A DNA stretch of 64,000 nucleotides from Marinifilum fragile JCM 15579 (GCF_001310955.1 NZ_BAZX01000003.1:186001-250000), one strand, 5' to 3'; numbered from the stretch's first letter, positions 17,217 to 26,193 are shown. Notes: generated from the sequence alone by a model not told the origin. Program-made: numbers and translations.

Positions 17217-18575
17217 ATGTCTATTAGTAATCCCTCGGGACGCGATGTTTTTTCAAGTAAATTTGGTGTAATTGCAGCTGCAGCTGGATCGGCAGTTGGT
17301 CTTGGTAATATTTGGAGATTTCCATATGTAGCTGGAGAAAATGGAGGCGGTGCATTCCTTTTAATATATTTAGCTTTTATAATTGCTATCGGATTGCCGG
17401 TAATGCTTTCCGAGTTGTTAATAGGTCGAAAAGCGCAGCAAAATGCATTTGGTTCTTTTCGTAAGCTTGCTCCTGAATCTATGTGGCCCCTTGTAGGTTT
17501 AATGGGAGTTATTGCAGCTTTTTTAATTCTTGCATTTTATTCTACTATCTCTGGTTGGACTTTGGAATATTTGTATCAAGCAATAAGTAATGGATTTGCC
17601 CATGGTGATACCAAGGTGATGTTTGATGATTTTAAACAAGGAACTTTTCGTCCATTAATGTGGCAAATGGTTTTTATGCTATTAACGGCATGGATTGTTT
17701 TTTCAGGAGTTAAAAATGGCATTGAAAAATATGCAAAAATATTAATGCCTCTGTTGTTTATTCTAATACTTGTGATGTGTGTGCGCTCATTGTCCTTGCC
17801 CGGTTCTTCTGCTGGTTTAGATTTCTTATTTAAACCTGATTTCTCAAAAATATCAATGGGAGTAATTCTGGAAGCGTTGGGGCAGGCTGCCTTTTCGTTA
17901 AGTATTGGTATGGGGGCTTTAATTACCTACGGTTCTTATATCCAAAGGCAAAATAATTTGGGAAAAACGGCTTTTCAAGTTACAGTTGCTGATACAGCAA
18001 TTGCAATTTTATCTGGTGTAATGATATTTCCAGCTGTTTTTGCATTAGGTTTTCAGCCTGATTCTGGAGCAGGTTTGGTTTTTGAAGTACTACCAAAGCT
18101 ATTTTTGGAAATGCCTGGAGGATACTTTTTCTCGATTTTATTTTTCTTCTTGCTTGCTGTAGCTGCATTAACTTCCACCATATCGGTACTTGAAGTTGTT
18201 GTAGCATACTTTTCTGAAGAATTGAATATTTCCAGGAAAAAAGCTACGGTAATTGGTGCAGCGTCTATTTCTGTATTGGGTGTATTTGCAACTCTATCTT
18301 TTAGTGATTTATCAGGTATTAATATTTTAGGGCAAAGTATTTTTGGCTTAATGGAATATACCGCTGCAAATGTATTGCTGCCATTAGGAGCATTATTAAT
18401 TGTAATTTTTGTAGGTTGGAAGTTAAAGCATGCAATAGTACGAGAAGAGTTGTCGAATGAGAATTCTTTAAGAGTGAAATATTTTAAAGTATTCTTCTTT
18501 ATCGTGAAATGGTTGGCTCCTATAGCAATAACAGCTGTGTTTTTAAATGGGGTAGGATTGTTAAAACTTGGATAA
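17217..18575 (+). CDS. Sodium-dependent neurotransmitter:sodium symporter (NSS/SNF) family transporter
   Basis: 452 residues, an inner-membrane protein with 11 to 12 predicted helices. The first-helix signature GSAVGLGNIWRFPY (residues 24-37) contains backbone sites that bind sodium and substrate in LeuT-fold NSS transporters. ENGGGAFLL after it and the LTSTISVLEV segment in helix 8 (second sodium site) also fit. Bacterial members carry amino acids with sodium; the exact substrate is not predictable. The length matches the 11-helix MhsT/Tyt1 type rather than longer animal proteins. It is monocistronic with its own terminator. Confidence 0.93.
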   Translation: MSISNPSGRDVFSSKFGVIAAAAGSAVGLGNIWRFPYVAGENGGGAFLLIYLAFIIAIGLPVMLSELLIGRKAQQNAFGSFRKLAPESMWPLVGLMGVIAAFLILAFYSTISGWTLEYLYQAISNGFAHGDTKVMFDDFKQGTFRPLMWQMVFMLLTAWIVFSGVKNGIEKYAKILMPLLFILILVMCVRSLSLPGSSAGLDFLFKPDFSKISMGVILEALGQAAFSLSIGMGALITYGSYIQRQNNLGKTAFQVTVADTAIAILSGVMIFPAVFALGFQPDSGAGLVFEVLPKLFLEMPGGYFFSILFFFLLAVAALTSTISVLEVVVAYFSEELNISRKKATVIGAASISVLGVFATLSFSDLSGINILGQSIFGLMEYTAANVLLPLGALLIVIFVGWKLKHAIVREELSNENSLRVKYFKVFFFIVKWLAPIAITAVFLNGVGLLKLG

Positions 18576-18599
18576 GATTAATCTTTTTTATAATATTGT

Positions 18600-18632
18600 T
18601 AAGCGTTGTTTGTTTTCAAATAACGCTTTTTT
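18600..18632 (+). terminator. Terminator of the NSS transporter gene
   Basis: AAGCGTT / AACGCTT stem around a 13-base loop, followed by six T. The next gene starts only 4 bases later, so read-through control of the HhH gene is possible. Confidence 0.7.
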
Positions 18633-18635
18633 AAT

Positions 18636-19714
18636 ATGTCATTGAAAAAGATCATAAGAGAATACTTTTCTTATTCCACATCGGAGAAAAGAGGATTATT
18701 GGTGTTGGCCTTAATACTAATAACAGTCTTTGTATTGCCAGAATTTATAAATACAGATTCTACACCAGATTCTATACCTAAGAAAAATGAAAATCTTGAT
18801 AGTTTAATAGCTATATTGAGCAGTAAAGGTAAATTGAAAAATCCTGCTTTGTTTTTATTCGACCCTAATAAGGCTTCCGCTGAGGATTTTAAAAAACTTG
18901 GATTAAGAGATTATCAAACCAGAAATATCTTAAAATATAGAGAAAAGGGTGGAGTGTTTAGATCCAAAGCTGATTTTCGAAAAATTTATGGCATTAAAGA
19001 TGACGATTACAATCGATTGAAAGATTACATCAATATTCCTCCTGCAATAAAGAACGAAAAAGTTAAAAATATTGCAAAACGAAGAGTTGAATTAGAGTTG
19101 TTCAATTTTGATCCCAATACAATTGATAAAGTCGAATGGGAAAAGTTAGGAGTAAATGATAGGATGTCGAATCGCATTATAAAGTATTTGTCGACTGGAG
19201 CTAGGTTTAAAAATGCTGATGATCTCGGTAAAATTTATGGATTTGATTCTTTGCTTCTGAAACGGCTAAAGCCATATGTGCATATAAAACCTTTAAAAGA
19301 GAAGAGTGTAAAAATAGAATTGGTTGATTTGAATTTGGCAGATACTTCCATTTTAAAAACGCTGCCTGGTATTGGAAAACACTTTCAAATAGAATTGTAA
19401 AATATAAAGAATTACTTGGTGGTTACATTTCCAAATCTCAGTTGTTGGAAGTGTATGGTATTTCAGAAGAAACATTCCGGGCATTAGAGAATCGAGTTTG
19501 TGTATCGCCAGTTTTGTTGCAAAAGATTTCGATAAACCAATGTAATGCGAAAATATTGGGACAGCATCCGTATATAAGTAGAAGGATGTCTTCTGACATC
19601 GTAAAATATAGAGAACGAGTGGGGAATTTTACCTCAGTAGAGGATTTGAAAAACAAGCATTTGTTGAGCGATAGTGTCTTTCAGAAAGTACAACCTTATT
19701 TAAGTATAGAATAG
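18636..19714 (+). CDS. Membrane-anchored multi-helix-hairpin-helix protein, ComEA-like (frame break)
   Basis: About 359 residues once one base is added near 19378. The frame then runs on from LKTLPGIGK through an LSNRIVKYKELLGGY-type segment to VYGISEETF. An N-terminal hydrophobic anchor is at residues 20-37. Several ComEA-type helix-hairpin-helix units follow, seen as repeats of FDPNKAS/FDPNTID, a leucine-rich helix, RNILKYR/NRIIKYL, GGVFRSKADF/GARFKNADDL and IYGxxxxxxxxLKxYI. Such units bind DNA backbone non-specifically; ComEA proteins help take up DNA. Most have one or two units, while at least four are recognisable here. No other competence gene is adjacent, so a DNA-uptake role is only suggested. 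Confidence 0.82.
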
Positions 19715-19825
19715 TAGTCATTGAATTAGCTTGAGAATAATTCCTTATTTTCTTAACTTTATATTTCTGAAAAAGGGCCTAAAATATTAGAATGGAGATA
19801 ATTTCATTACTTTTTTCAAAATAAA

Positions 19826-19857
19826 TTTGAATTATAATGATTGAATTAATAAATTTG
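19826..19857 (+). promoter_or_regulatory. rpsU promoter
   Basis: TTTG (19826-19829), a 20-base spacer and TAAATTTG (19850-19857) fit the Bacteroidota housekeeping promoter very well. The start site would be near 19862, giving a leader of about 35 bases. That leader contains AAAGGAG seven bases from the ATG, one of the few clear Shine-Dalgarno sites here. Confidence 0.75.
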
Positions 19858-19897
19858 CGGCTCACTTAGAAAAACATAAATATTAAAGGAGAAAATT

Positions 19898-20089
19898 ATG
19901 ATTGTTATTCCTATGAAAGAAGGCGAAAACATTGAGAGAGCCTTGAAAAAATTCAAAAGAAAATTTGAAAAGACTGGTGTAATTAAAGAGCTTAGAGGAA
20001 GACAGGTTTATAAAAAACCATCTATAAAAAGAAGAGAAGAGAAATTACACGCGATCTACGTTCAGCAAATGCAACAAGCTGAGGATTGA
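19898..20089 (+). CDS. rpsU: 30S ribosomal protein S21
   Basis: 63 residues, highly basic (KKFKRKFEK, SIKRREEK), matching bS21 over its full length. In Bacteroidota ribosomes, bS21 together with bS6 and bS18 helps to hold the 3' end of 16S rRNA and hide the anti-Shine-Dalgarno sequence (established for Flavobacterium johnsoniae). A strong Shine-Dalgarno in front of this gene, unusual for the phylum, fits the reported use of that site for bS21 autoregulation; that is an inference here. The gene leads into a tyrosine recombinase gene and hpf. Confidence 0.97.
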   Translation: MIVIPMKEGENIERALKKFKRKFEKTGVIKELRGRQVYKKPSIKRREEKLHAIYVQQMQQAED

Positions 20090-20166
20090 TTTTCTGTTGG
20101 ATTAATTCCTTGATATCTTAATTTTTCGTATCTTGGATTATCCTATTGGATAAATATCCTGGATGT

Positions 20167-21045
20167 ATGAGTTTTAAGGAATCTTTTCTGTCTTATTTGC
20201 AATACGAAAAACGATATTCTGCACATACAGTTTTATCTTATGACTGTGATTTGACTCAGTTTTTTGAATTTTATTCAGGTGCTGATGATGTACAAGTTGA
20301 AGATATAACATTTAAAGATGTTCGTAGATGGATCGTTTTTTTAATGAACGAAGGTAAAACTTCGCGAACTGTAAATAGGAAGTTATCCTCTTTAAAGTCA
20401 TTTTTTAAGTATTTGCTTAGAGAATCAGTGATTGATTCGAACCCAATGGATAAAGTTGTTGGACCTAAGCAAGGAAAGAAGTTGCCTGGTTTTGTTGCAG
20501 AGCATGCAATGCAGGTGTTAAGAGAAGTTGATTTTGGAGAAGGATTTGAAGGTGTTCGAGATCAATTGGTAATAGAGATGTTTTATCAAACTGGCATGCG
20601 ATTGTCGGAGTTGATGAATCTTAAAGAGTCAGATTTTGATCGATCAGCATCTTTAGTTAAAGTATTAGGAAAAAGAAATAGAGAAAGAATCATTCCAGTA
20701 AGTGAGAGTTTGGTAAAACTTCTTGATCAATATTTGGATCTTAGATATAAAACTTTCGGAAACTTGGATGATTTTCTTTTTGTAACTAAAAAGGGGGTGC
20801 CTGTTTACGAAAAGTTGTTGTATAGAATCGTTACAAAGCATTTGTCGAAAATTACAACAATGACCAAGCGAAGCCCGCACGTTCTGAGACATACATTTGC
20901 AACGCATCTATTAAATAATGGTGCGGAATTAAATGCAGTTAAGGAACTTTTGGGGCATTCGAATTTATCGGCAACACAAATTTATACTCATACTACTTTT
21001 GAGCGTTTAAATAATATATATAAACAAGCTCATCCGAGAGCATAA
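20167..21045 (+). CDS. xerC: XerC/XerD-type tyrosine recombinase
   Basis: 292 residues from ATG 20167 (MSFKESFLSYLQYEKRYS); an in-frame TTG at 20146 would add seven unlikely residues. The N-terminal SAM-like core-binding domain spans about 1-90. The catalytic domain carries R145 (TGMRLSEL), K169 (GKRNRER), H238-xx-R241 (HVLRHTFATHLL), H264 (LGHSNL) and the nucleophile Y273 (QIYTHT). This is a complete chromosome-dimer-resolution recombinase rather than a phage integrase: there is no extra N-terminal arm domain, and it sits in a housekeeping block. Whether it is XerC or XerD cannot be fixed. It lies 18 bases before hpf. Confidence 0.9.
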   Translation: MSFKESFLSYLQYEKRYSAHTVLSYDCDLTQFFEFYSGADDVQVEDITFKDVRRWIVFLMNEGKTSRTVNRKLSSLKSFFKYLLRESVIDSNPMDKVVGPKQGKKLPGFVAEHAMQVLREVDFGEGFEGVRDQLVIEMFYQTGMRLSELMNLKESDFDRSASLVKVLGKRNRERIIPVSESLVKLLDQYLDLRYKTFGNLDDFLFVTKKGVPVYEKLLYRIVTKHLSKITTMTKRSPHVLRHTFATHLLNNGAELNAVKELLGHSNLSATQIYTHTTFERLNNIYKQAHPRA

Positions 21046-21063
21046 ATTTTGGAGGATTAGAAT

Positions 21064-21360
21064 ATGATTAACATTCAATCGATCGGTTTTGTTGCTGATG
21101 TGAAATTGGAAAATTTCATAGAAAATAAGCTTGGAAAAATAATGAAGCTCAATAGCGATGTTGCTGGAGCTGAAGTTTTTCTTAGGGTTGAAAAATCTGA
21201 TATTACCGAAAATAAGGTAGTTGAGATCAATCTTGATATTAAAGGCGCAGATGTGTTTGCTAAAAAGCAAAGTAAAACATTTGAAGAGGCAACGGATCTT
21301 GCTGTTGATGCATTGAGAAAGCAAGTCGTGAAACACAAAGAAAAACTAAGAGCAAAATAA
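21064..21360 (+). CDS. hpf: Short ribosome hibernation-promoting factor
   Basis: 98 residues, the short HPF/YfiA fold (beta-alpha-beta-beta-beta-alpha). MINIQSIGFVADVKLENFIENKL begins it, and the second helix EEATDLAVDALRKQVVKHKEKL carries the basic residues that contact 16S rRNA. In stationary phase it occupies the mRNA/tRNA channel and promotes inactive ribosome dimers with help from partner proteins. The long-form C-terminal dimerisation domain is absent. Gene order rpsU, xerC-like, hpf, tRNAs, tuf places it in the ribosome-related block, 18 bases after the recombinase gene. Confidence 0.92.
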   Translation: MINIQSIGFVADVKLENFIENKLGKIMKLNSDVAGAEVFLRVEKSDITENKVVEINLDIKGADVFAKKQSKTFEEATDLAVDALRKQVVKHKEKLRAK

Positions 21361-21381
21361 TTAGAAAAAACACCTAATTAT

Positions 21382-21413
21382 TTTGTGATAAATTTAAAAT
21401 ATTTTTACATTTG
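21382..21413 (+). promoter_or_regulatory. Promoter of the tRNA-tuf transcript
   Basis: TTTG (21382-21385), a 20-base spacer and TACATTTG (21406-21413) match the Bacteroidota promoter, 55 bases before the first tRNA. No terminator separates the four tRNAs from tuf, so one transcript probably carries all five. Confidence 0.75.
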
Positions 21414-21467
21414 CAAACCATTTTCAGGGAAAAGTATGCCTGTTAAATAAGATGGTTTGCATTTTTT

Positions 21468-21541
21468 GCCGATGTAGCTCAGCTGGCTAGAGCAGCTGAT
21501 TTGTAATCAGCAGGTCGTGGGTTCGAGTCCCTCCATCGGCT
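21468..21541 (+). tRNA. tRNA-Thr (anticodon TGT)
   Basis: Full cloverleaf of 74 bases. Acceptor GCCGATG pairs with CATCGGC, and the anticodon stem GCTGA/TCAGC holds the loop TTTGTAA with anticodon TGT. The T-arm contains GTTCGAGTC. No CCA is encoded. Confidence 0.95.
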
Positions 21542-21558
21542 CTGATTTTTAAAATATT

Positions 21559-21641
21559 GGGGAGATACCAAAGTGGCCAACTGGGGCGGACTGTAACTCC
21601 GCTGACTTTCGTCTTCGTAGGTTCGAATCCTGCTCTCCCCA
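21559..21641 (+). tRNA. tRNA-Tyr (anticodon GTA)
   Basis: 83 bases with a long variable arm (CTGACTTTCGTCTTCG region) as expected of a class II tRNA. Acceptor GGGGAGA pairs with TCTCCCC, and the loop CTGTAAC gives anticodon GTA. Confidence 0.95.
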
Positions 21642-21678
21642 CTGGTAAACGAAAAGAAACATTTCTGTTTCTTTTTTT

Positions 21679-21751
21679 GCGGGAATAGCTCAGTTGATAG
21701 AGCATCAGCCTTCCAAGCTGAGGGTCGCGGGTTTGAGTCCCGTTTCCCGCT
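21679..21751 (+). tRNA. tRNA-Gly (anticodon TCC)
   Basis: 73 bases. Acceptor GCGGGAA pairs with TTCCCGC, the anticodon stem TCAGC/GCTGA holds loop CTTCCAA with anticodon TCC, and the T-loop is standard. Confidence 0.95.
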
Positions 21752-21762
21752 CAAATACGTTT

Positions 21763-21834
21763 GCCGTTGTAGCTCAGGGGTAGAGCGCTTCCTTGGTAAG
21801 GAAGAGGTCACGAGTTCAAATCTCGTCAATGGCT
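21763..21834 (+). tRNA. tRNA-Thr (anticodon GGT)
   Basis: 72 bases. Acceptor GCCGTTG pairs with CAATGGC including one G-U pair, and the anticodon stem CTTCC/GGAAG holds loop TTGGTAA with anticodon GGT. Second threonine isoacceptor in the cluster. Confidence 0.95.
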
Positions 21835-21892
21835 CAAGAAATTTAAGATATTGTTTTTAATTGTTGTCTAATATTAATTAATATTTGGAGTT

Positions 21893-23080
21893 ATGGCTAA
21901 AGAACATTTTGACAGGTCAAAACCACACGTAAATATTGGTACCATTGGTCACGTTGACCACGGTAAAACTACTTTGACTGCCGCTATTACAACTGTATTA
22001 GCAAAAAAAGGTTTGTCTGAAGTGAAATCATTCGATTCTATCGATAACGCTCCTGAAGAGAAGGAGAGAGGTATTACTATTAATACTGCTCACGTAGAAT
22101 ACCAAACAGCTAACCGTCACTACGCTCACGTTGACTGTCCAGGTCACGCGGATTACGTAAAGAACATGGTAACTGGTGCTGCTCAGATGGATGGTGCTAT
22201 TTTGGTTTGTGCTGCAACTGATGGTCCTATGCCTCAAACTCGTGAGCATATCCTATTAGCTCGTCAGGTAAACGTACCTAAAATCGTTGTTTTCTTGAAC
22301 AAAGTTGACATGGTTGACGATGCAGAGATGCTTGAGTTAGTAGAAATGGAAATTCGTGAGTTATTGGATTTCTATGAGTTCGACGGTGATAACACTCCTA
22401 TCATTGCTGGTTCTGCTTTAGGTGGATTGAACGGTGAAGCTGAGTGGGAAGAAAAAATCATGGATTTGATGGATGCAGTTGATTCTTGGATTCCACTTCC
22501 TCCACGTGATGTAGATAAGGCTTTCTTGATGCCAGTTGAGGATGTATTCTCTATTACTGGTCGTGGTACTGTTGCTACTGGTCGTATTGAAACTGGTATT
22601 GTAAAAACTGGTGAAGAAGTACAGATCATTGGTCTTGGTGCTGAAGGTATGAAGTCTGTAATTACTGGTGTTGAGATGTTCCGTAAGATTTTGGACGAAG
22701 GTCAAGCTGGTGATAATGTAGGTCTATTGTTGAGAGGTATTGACAAAACTGCTATCAAGCGTGGTATGGTTATCTGTCACCCTAATACAATCAAGCCTCA
22801 CACTAAGATTAAAGCTGAGGTTTACGTATTGAAGAAAGAAGAAGGTGGACGTCATACTCCATTTCATAACAAATACCGTCCTCAATTCTACATCAGAACT
22901 CTTGATGTAACTGGTGAGATTACTCTTCCAGAAGGAGTTGAAATGGTAATGCCAGGTGATAACGTAACTATCAACGTTGAGTTGATTACGCCAGTAGCTT
23001 GTGATTTAGGTCTACGTTTCGCTATCCGTGAAGGTGGTAGAACTGTAGGTGCAGGTCAGATTACTGAAATTGTTGACTAA
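21893..23080 (+). CDS. tuf: Elongation factor Tu
   Basis: 395 residues, full length. The G1 motif GHVDHGKT is at 19-26, DCPGH is the G3 motif near 81-85 and NKVD is the G4 motif near 136-139, followed by the two beta-barrel domains that hold aminoacyl-tRNA. GTP-bound EF-Tu delivers aminoacyl-tRNA to the ribosomal A site. Codon choice is strongly biased (CGT for arginine, GGT for glycine), as expected for one of the most abundant proteins. It follows four tRNA genes and precedes tRNA-Trp and secE, the classic tRNA-tuf-secE-nusG-rplKAJL-rpoBC order. Confidence 0.99.
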   Translation: MAKEHFDRSKPHVNIGTIGHVDHGKTTLTAAITTVLAKKGLSEVKSFDSIDNAPEEKERGITINTAHVEYQTANRHYAHVDCPGHADYVKNMVTGAAQMDGAILVCAATDGPMPQTREHILLARQVNVPKIVVFLNKVDMVDDAEMLELVEMEIRELLDFYEFDGDNTPIIAGSALGGLNGEAEWEEKIMDLMDAVDSWIPLPPRDVDKAFLMPVEDVFSITGRGTVATGRIETGIVKTGEEVQIIGLGAEGMKSVITGVEMFRKILDEGQAGDNVGLLLRGIDKTAIKRGMVICHPNTIKPHTKIKAEVYVLKKEEGGRHTPFHNKYRPQFYIRTLDVTGEITLPEGVEMVMPGDNVTINVELITPVACDLGLRFAIREGGRTVGAGQITEIVD

Positions 23081-23094
23081 TTGCATAATATAAA

Positions 23095-23126
23095 GATTGA
23101 TCCGTGAACTCGGATCAATCTTATTA
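23095..23126 (+). terminator. Terminator or attenuator after tuf
   Basis: GATTGATCCG / CGGATCAATC, a perfect 10-base stem with a six-base loop followed by TTATTAT. It ends 4 bases before tRNA-Trp. The interrupted T run suggests partial termination. Confidence 0.7.
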
Positions 23127-23129
23127 TAG

Positions 23130-23202
23130 ACGGGTGTAGCTCAGTTGGTAGAGCACTGGTCTCCAAAACCAGGTGTCGGGAGTTCGAGTCTCTCCTCCCG
23201 TG
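23130..23202 (+). tRNA. tRNA-Trp (anticodon CCA)
   Basis: 73 bases. The anticodon stem CTGGT/ACCAG holds loop CTCCAAA with anticodon CCA; discriminator G73. Acceptor ACGGGTG against CTCCCGT has a T-T mismatch at pair 6-67, where a T-A pair is expected. The rest of the cloverleaf is normal. It lies 19 bases before secE. Confidence 0.93.
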
Positions 23203-23220
23203 CAAAGACAAAATTGCCTT

Positions 23221-23412
23221 ATGAAACTAAAAATTTATATTGAAGAAGTTTATAAAGAACTGGTTCAAAAAGTATCTTGGCCATCATGGTCTGAGCTCCA
23301 AAGCAGTGCGATAGTAGTTATGATTGCTTCCACTATTATTGCTCTTGTGATATTCTTAATGGATATGGGGTTTAAGAATTTGATGGATTTTATATACAAT
23401 ATGTTACACTAA
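23221..23412 (+). CDS. secE: Preprotein translocase subunit SecE
   Basis: 63 residues from ATG 23221; an upstream in-frame extension would run into tRNA-Trp. The amphipathic N-terminal helix carries the conserved KVSWPSWSEL block and is followed by one membrane helix (about 29-50). SecE clamps SecY in the inner-membrane Sec channel. The short single-helix form is normal outside enterobacteria. It begins the secE-nusG-rplKAJL set. Confidence 0.95.
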   Translation: MKLKIYIEEVYKELVQKVSWPSWSELQSSAIVVMIASTIIALVIFLMDMGFKNLMDFIYNMLH

Positions 23413-23433
23413 TAATTCCTTTTTTAGAAAAAG

Positions 23434-23982
23434 ATGGCTGAAATTCAAAAAAAATGGTATGTTCTTAGGACTGTTGGAGGAAAAGAAAAGAAAGTCAAAG
23501 AATATATTGATAGCGAAATTTCCAATCTGGGTCTAACGGAATTTGTGTCACAGGTTCTCATTCCTACCGAAAAAGTTTTTCAGGTGCGAAACGGAAAGAA
23601 GATTAGCAAGGAAAGAATTTTCTTACCAGGCTATGTTCTAATCGAAGCAGCACTCGTTGGAGAGATTCCTCACATCCTTCGTAATATTACGAATGTGATT
23701 GGCTTCCTGGGGGATACAAAAGGCGGCGATCCTACTCCTATGCGTATGTCAGAAGTGAACCGCATACTGGGTAAGGTTGATGAATTGGCTGGCAAAGATG
23801 AAGAAATTAATATTCCTTATTTTGTTGGCGAAATGGTTAAAGTGACTGATGGACCATTTAATGGTTTTACCGGTGTGATTGAAGAGGTAAATGCAGAGAA
23901 GAAAAAGCTAAAAGTTATGGTTAAGATCTTCGGACGTAAGACTCCTCTTGAGTTAAGTTTCATGCAGGTAGAAAAAGAATAA
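23434..23982 (+). CDS. nusG: Transcription antitermination factor NusG
   Basis: 182 residues. The N-terminal NGN domain ([15 protein letters not shown]) binds the RNA polymerase clamp. A C-terminal KOW domain contains [18 protein letters not shown], which contacts Rho or ribosomal S10. It couples transcription with translation and suppresses pausing. Its length and position between secE and rplK are standard; it is the housekeeping NusG rather than a specialised UpxY-type paralogue. Confidence 0.97.
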   Translation: MAEIQKKWYVLRTVGGKEKKVKEYIDSEISNLGLTEFVSQVLIPTEKVFQVRNGKKISKERIFLPGYVLIEAALVGEIPHILRNITNVIGFLGDTKGGDPTPMRMSEVNRILGKVDELAGKDEEINIPYFVGEMVKVTDGPFNGFTGVIEEVNAEKKKLKVMVKIFGRKTPLELSFMQVEKE

Positions 23983-24007
23983 TTAAATCCTTTAGAAAAG
24001 TAAAGCT

Positions 24008-24451
24008 ATGGCTAAAGAAGTTGCAGGATTAATCAAATTGCAGATCAAAGGTGGTGCTGCAAATCCTTCACCCCCAGTAGGACCTGCGTTGGGTGCTAAA
24101 GGGGTTAATATCATGGATTTTTGTAAGCAATTCAATGCAAGAACTCAAGATCAGGCTGGAAAAGTAATCCCTGTAGTGATTACTGTTTATTCTGATAGTT
24201 CTTTTGAATTTATTACAAAAACTCCTCCTGTTGCTGTACAAATTTTAGAGGCTGCAAAATTAAAATCAGGTTCTTCTGAACCAAACCGTAAAAAGGTAGG
24301 TTCAATTTCTTGGGATCAAGTTCGCGAGATCGCAGAGGGGAAAATGAAAGATTTGAATGCTTTTAAAGTTGAAAGTGCCATGAGTATGGTTGCTGGTACA
24401 GCAAGAAGTATGGGTATCACAATTTCTGGTGATAATCCTCTTAATCAATAA
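24008..24451 (+). CDS. rplK: 50S ribosomal protein L11
   Basis: 147 residues. The proline-rich N-terminal block ([22 protein letters not shown]) and the C-terminal rRNA-binding domain with ARSMGI near the end are typical of uL11. It forms the GTPase-associated centre with 23S rRNA and L10-L7/L12 and is the thiopeptide antibiotic target region. It is 25 bases after nusG and 20 bases before rplA. Confidence 0.98.
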   Translation: MAKEVAGLIKLQIKGGAANPSPPVGPALGAKGVNIMDFCKQFNARTQDQAGKVIPVVITVYSDSSFEFITKTPPVAVQILEAAKLKSGSSEPNRKKVGSISWDQVREIAEGKMKDLNAFKVESAMSMVAGTARSMGITISGDNPLNQ

Positions 24452-24471
24452 TTTTAAACACTGCAATTAAA

Positions 24472-25164
24472 ATGGGTAAACTAACGAAAAATAGAAAGTT
24501 AGCTTCAGAAAAAGTGGATACTGATAAGCTATATTCTATCGACGAAGCAGCGAAATTGGTTAAGGAGATTACAACAACCAAATTTGATGCCTCAGTGGAT
24601 ATGGATGTTCGCTTAGGAGTTGACCCGAGAAAAGCTAATCAAATGGTACGTGGTGTTGTTACACTTCCTCACGGTACTGGTAAAGAAGTTCGTGTTTTGG
24701 TTCTTTGTACTCCTGATAAGGAAGAAGAAGCAAAAGCTGCAGGTGCTGACTATGTTGGCCTTGACGACTATGTTGCCAAAATCAAAGGAGGTTGGACTGA
24801 CATTGACGTAATCATCACGATGCCTACTGTAATGGCGAAAGTTGGTGCACTTGGACGTGTTTTAGGGCCACGTGGTTTAATGCCAAACCCTAAGTCTGGT
24901 ACAGTAACTATGGATATCGCTAAAGCAGTTGCTGAAGTGAAAGCTGGTAAGATTGATTTTAAGGTCGATAAGTACGGTATCGTTCACTCATCAATTGGTA
25001 AAGTATCTTTCGAGGTAGATAAAATCAAAGATAACGCTAAAGAATTTGTTGGCATTATCAATAAATTGAAACCATCTGCAGCAAAAGGAACTTATATCAA
25101 GAGTGTTTACCTGTCAAGCACAATGAGTCTTGGGATTCAAATTGATCCAAGATCACTTGACTAA
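24472..25164 (+). CDS. rplA: 50S ribosomal protein L1
   Basis: 230 residues. It contains [32 protein letters not shown] and [18 protein letters not shown] blocks, the uL1 signatures. L1 shapes the mobile stalk at the ribosomal E site and in many bacteria represses its own operon (rplKA) by binding the mRNA. No obvious L1-binding mimic was identified by eye in the leader. Spacing to rplJ is 30 bases. Confidence 0.98.
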   Translation: MGKLTKNRKLASEKVDTDKLYSIDEAAKLVKEITTTKFDASVDMDVRLGVDPRKANQMVRGVVTLPHGTGKEVRVLVLCTPDKEEEAKAAGADYVGLDDYVAKIKGGWTDIDVIITMPTVMAKVGALGRVLGPRGLMPNPKSGTVTMDIAKAVAEVKAGKIDFKVDKYGIVHSSIGKVSFEVDKIKDNAKEFVGIINKLKPSAAKGTYIKSVYLSSTMSLGIQIDPRSLD

Positions 25165-25194
25165 TTTAAAAATTTAATCAAGATCTTAGTAATC

Positions 25195-25713
25195 ATGAAA
25201 AAGGAACAAAAAATTCAGATTATTGATAGCTTGACGGAAGAAATTAATGCGTCAAACCACTTCTATCTTACTGACATCTCAGGAATGAATGCTGAAGGCA
25301 CTTCAGCACTTCGTAGAGCATGTTTTGAAAAGGATATTAAGTTGGTTGTTGTAAAAAACACCCTTCTTAAAATCGCTTTAGAAAAGGCAGAAGGCGAGTT
25401 TGAAGAACTAGACAATGTACTTAAGGGATCTACTTCTCTTATGCTTGCAGAGACTGGTAACCTTCCTGCGAAGCTTATCAAAGAATTCCGTAAGGGACAT
25501 GATAAACCTATCCTGAAGGCGGCTTACGTTGAAGAATCGCTTTATATTGGTGATAATGAGCTTGACGCTCTTGCTACCATTAAATCTAAAGAAGAACTTG
25601 TTGGAGATATCGTTGCATTGCTTCAATCACCAATCAAGAATGTTATTTCTTCTTTGGAATCAGGAAAGAATATCCTAGCTGGTGTTGTGAAAACACTTTC
25701 AGAAAAAGAGTAA
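25195..25713 (+). CDS. rplJ: 50S ribosomal protein L10
   Basis: 172 residues. The N-terminal rRNA-binding domain has FYLTDISGMNAEGTSALRR and KLVVVKNTLLKIAL. The C-terminal helix (LLQSPIKNVISSLESGKNILAGVVKTLSEK) binds L7/L12 dimers. The complex of L10 with L7/L12 recruits translation factors and can autoregulate rplJL. The gene lies 39 bases before rplL. Confidence 0.97.
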   Translation: MKKEQKIQIIDSLTEEINASNHFYLTDISGMNAEGTSALRRACFEKDIKLVVVKNTLLKIALEKAEGEFEELDNVLKGSTSLMLAETGNLPAKLIKEFRKGHDKPILKAAYVEESLYIGDNELDALATIKSKEELVGDIVALLQSPIKNVISSLESGKNILAGVVKTLSEKE

Positions 25714-25752
25714 TATATTTAGAGTAATTAAATTTTAAAAACTGAAGGAAAA

Positions 25753-26127
25753 ATGGCAGATTTAAAAAAGTTTGCAGAAGAATTAGTTAATTTGACTGTT
25801 AAGGAAGTAAATGAATTAGCTGAAATCTTAAAAGAAGAATACGGAATTGAGCCAGCTGCTGCTGCTGCAGTTGTTGCTGGACCTGCTGCTGGCGCTGAAG
25901 GTGGTGCTGCTGAGCAAACTGAGTTTGACGTAATTCTTACTTCAGCTGGTGGTTCAAAACTAGCGGTAGTGAAATTGGTTAAAGAATTAACTGGTTTAGG
26001 TCTTAAAGAAGCTAAGGCTGCAGTTGATGCTGCACCAGCTCCATTGAAAGAAAAAGTTTCTAAAGAAGAAGCTGAAGCACTTAAAGCACAATTAGAAGAA
26101 GCTGGAGCTGAAGTTGAGCTTAAATAG
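25753..26127 (+). CDS. rplL: 50S ribosomal protein L7/L12
   Basis: 124 residues. An N-terminal dimerisation helix (residues 1-30), an alanine-rich hinge ([19 protein letters not shown]) and the globular C-terminal domain with FDVIL and [16 protein letters not shown] are all present. This stalk protein stimulates GTP hydrolysis by translation factors. An attenuator-like hairpin lies between it and rpoB. Confidence 0.98.
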   Translation: MADLKKFAEELVNLTVKEVNELAEILKEEYGIEPAAAAAVVAGPAAGAEGGAAEQTEFDVILTSAGGSKLAVVKLVKELTGLGLKEAKAAVDAAPAPLKEKVSKEEAEALKAQLEEAGAEVELK

Positions 26128-26157
26128 AAGCACTAAAACCTATAAATAAGGTTATTT

Positions 26158-26193
26158 GGTTTAGAGTTCCTAACCGGGACTCTAAGCCTTTTT
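26158..26193 (+). terminator. Attenuator between rplL and rpoB
   Basis: GGTTTAGAGTTCC / GGGACTCTAAGCC stem (with a G-U and a mismatch near the loop) followed by five T. The position matches the partial terminator known from E. coli rplL-rpoB, which keeps ribosomal protein mRNA in excess over RNA polymerase mRNA. Confidence 0.75.

Noticed and set aside
20146-21045. Phage or transposon integrase with an attachment site in the nearby tRNAs
   Set aside because: The recombinase has the short XerC/D layout, no other mobile genes are near, and no duplicated tRNA 3' end was seen.
21479-21829. Minus-strand proteins across the tRNA cluster
   Set aside because: These are antisense translations of tRNA genes, a well-known source of false predicted proteins.
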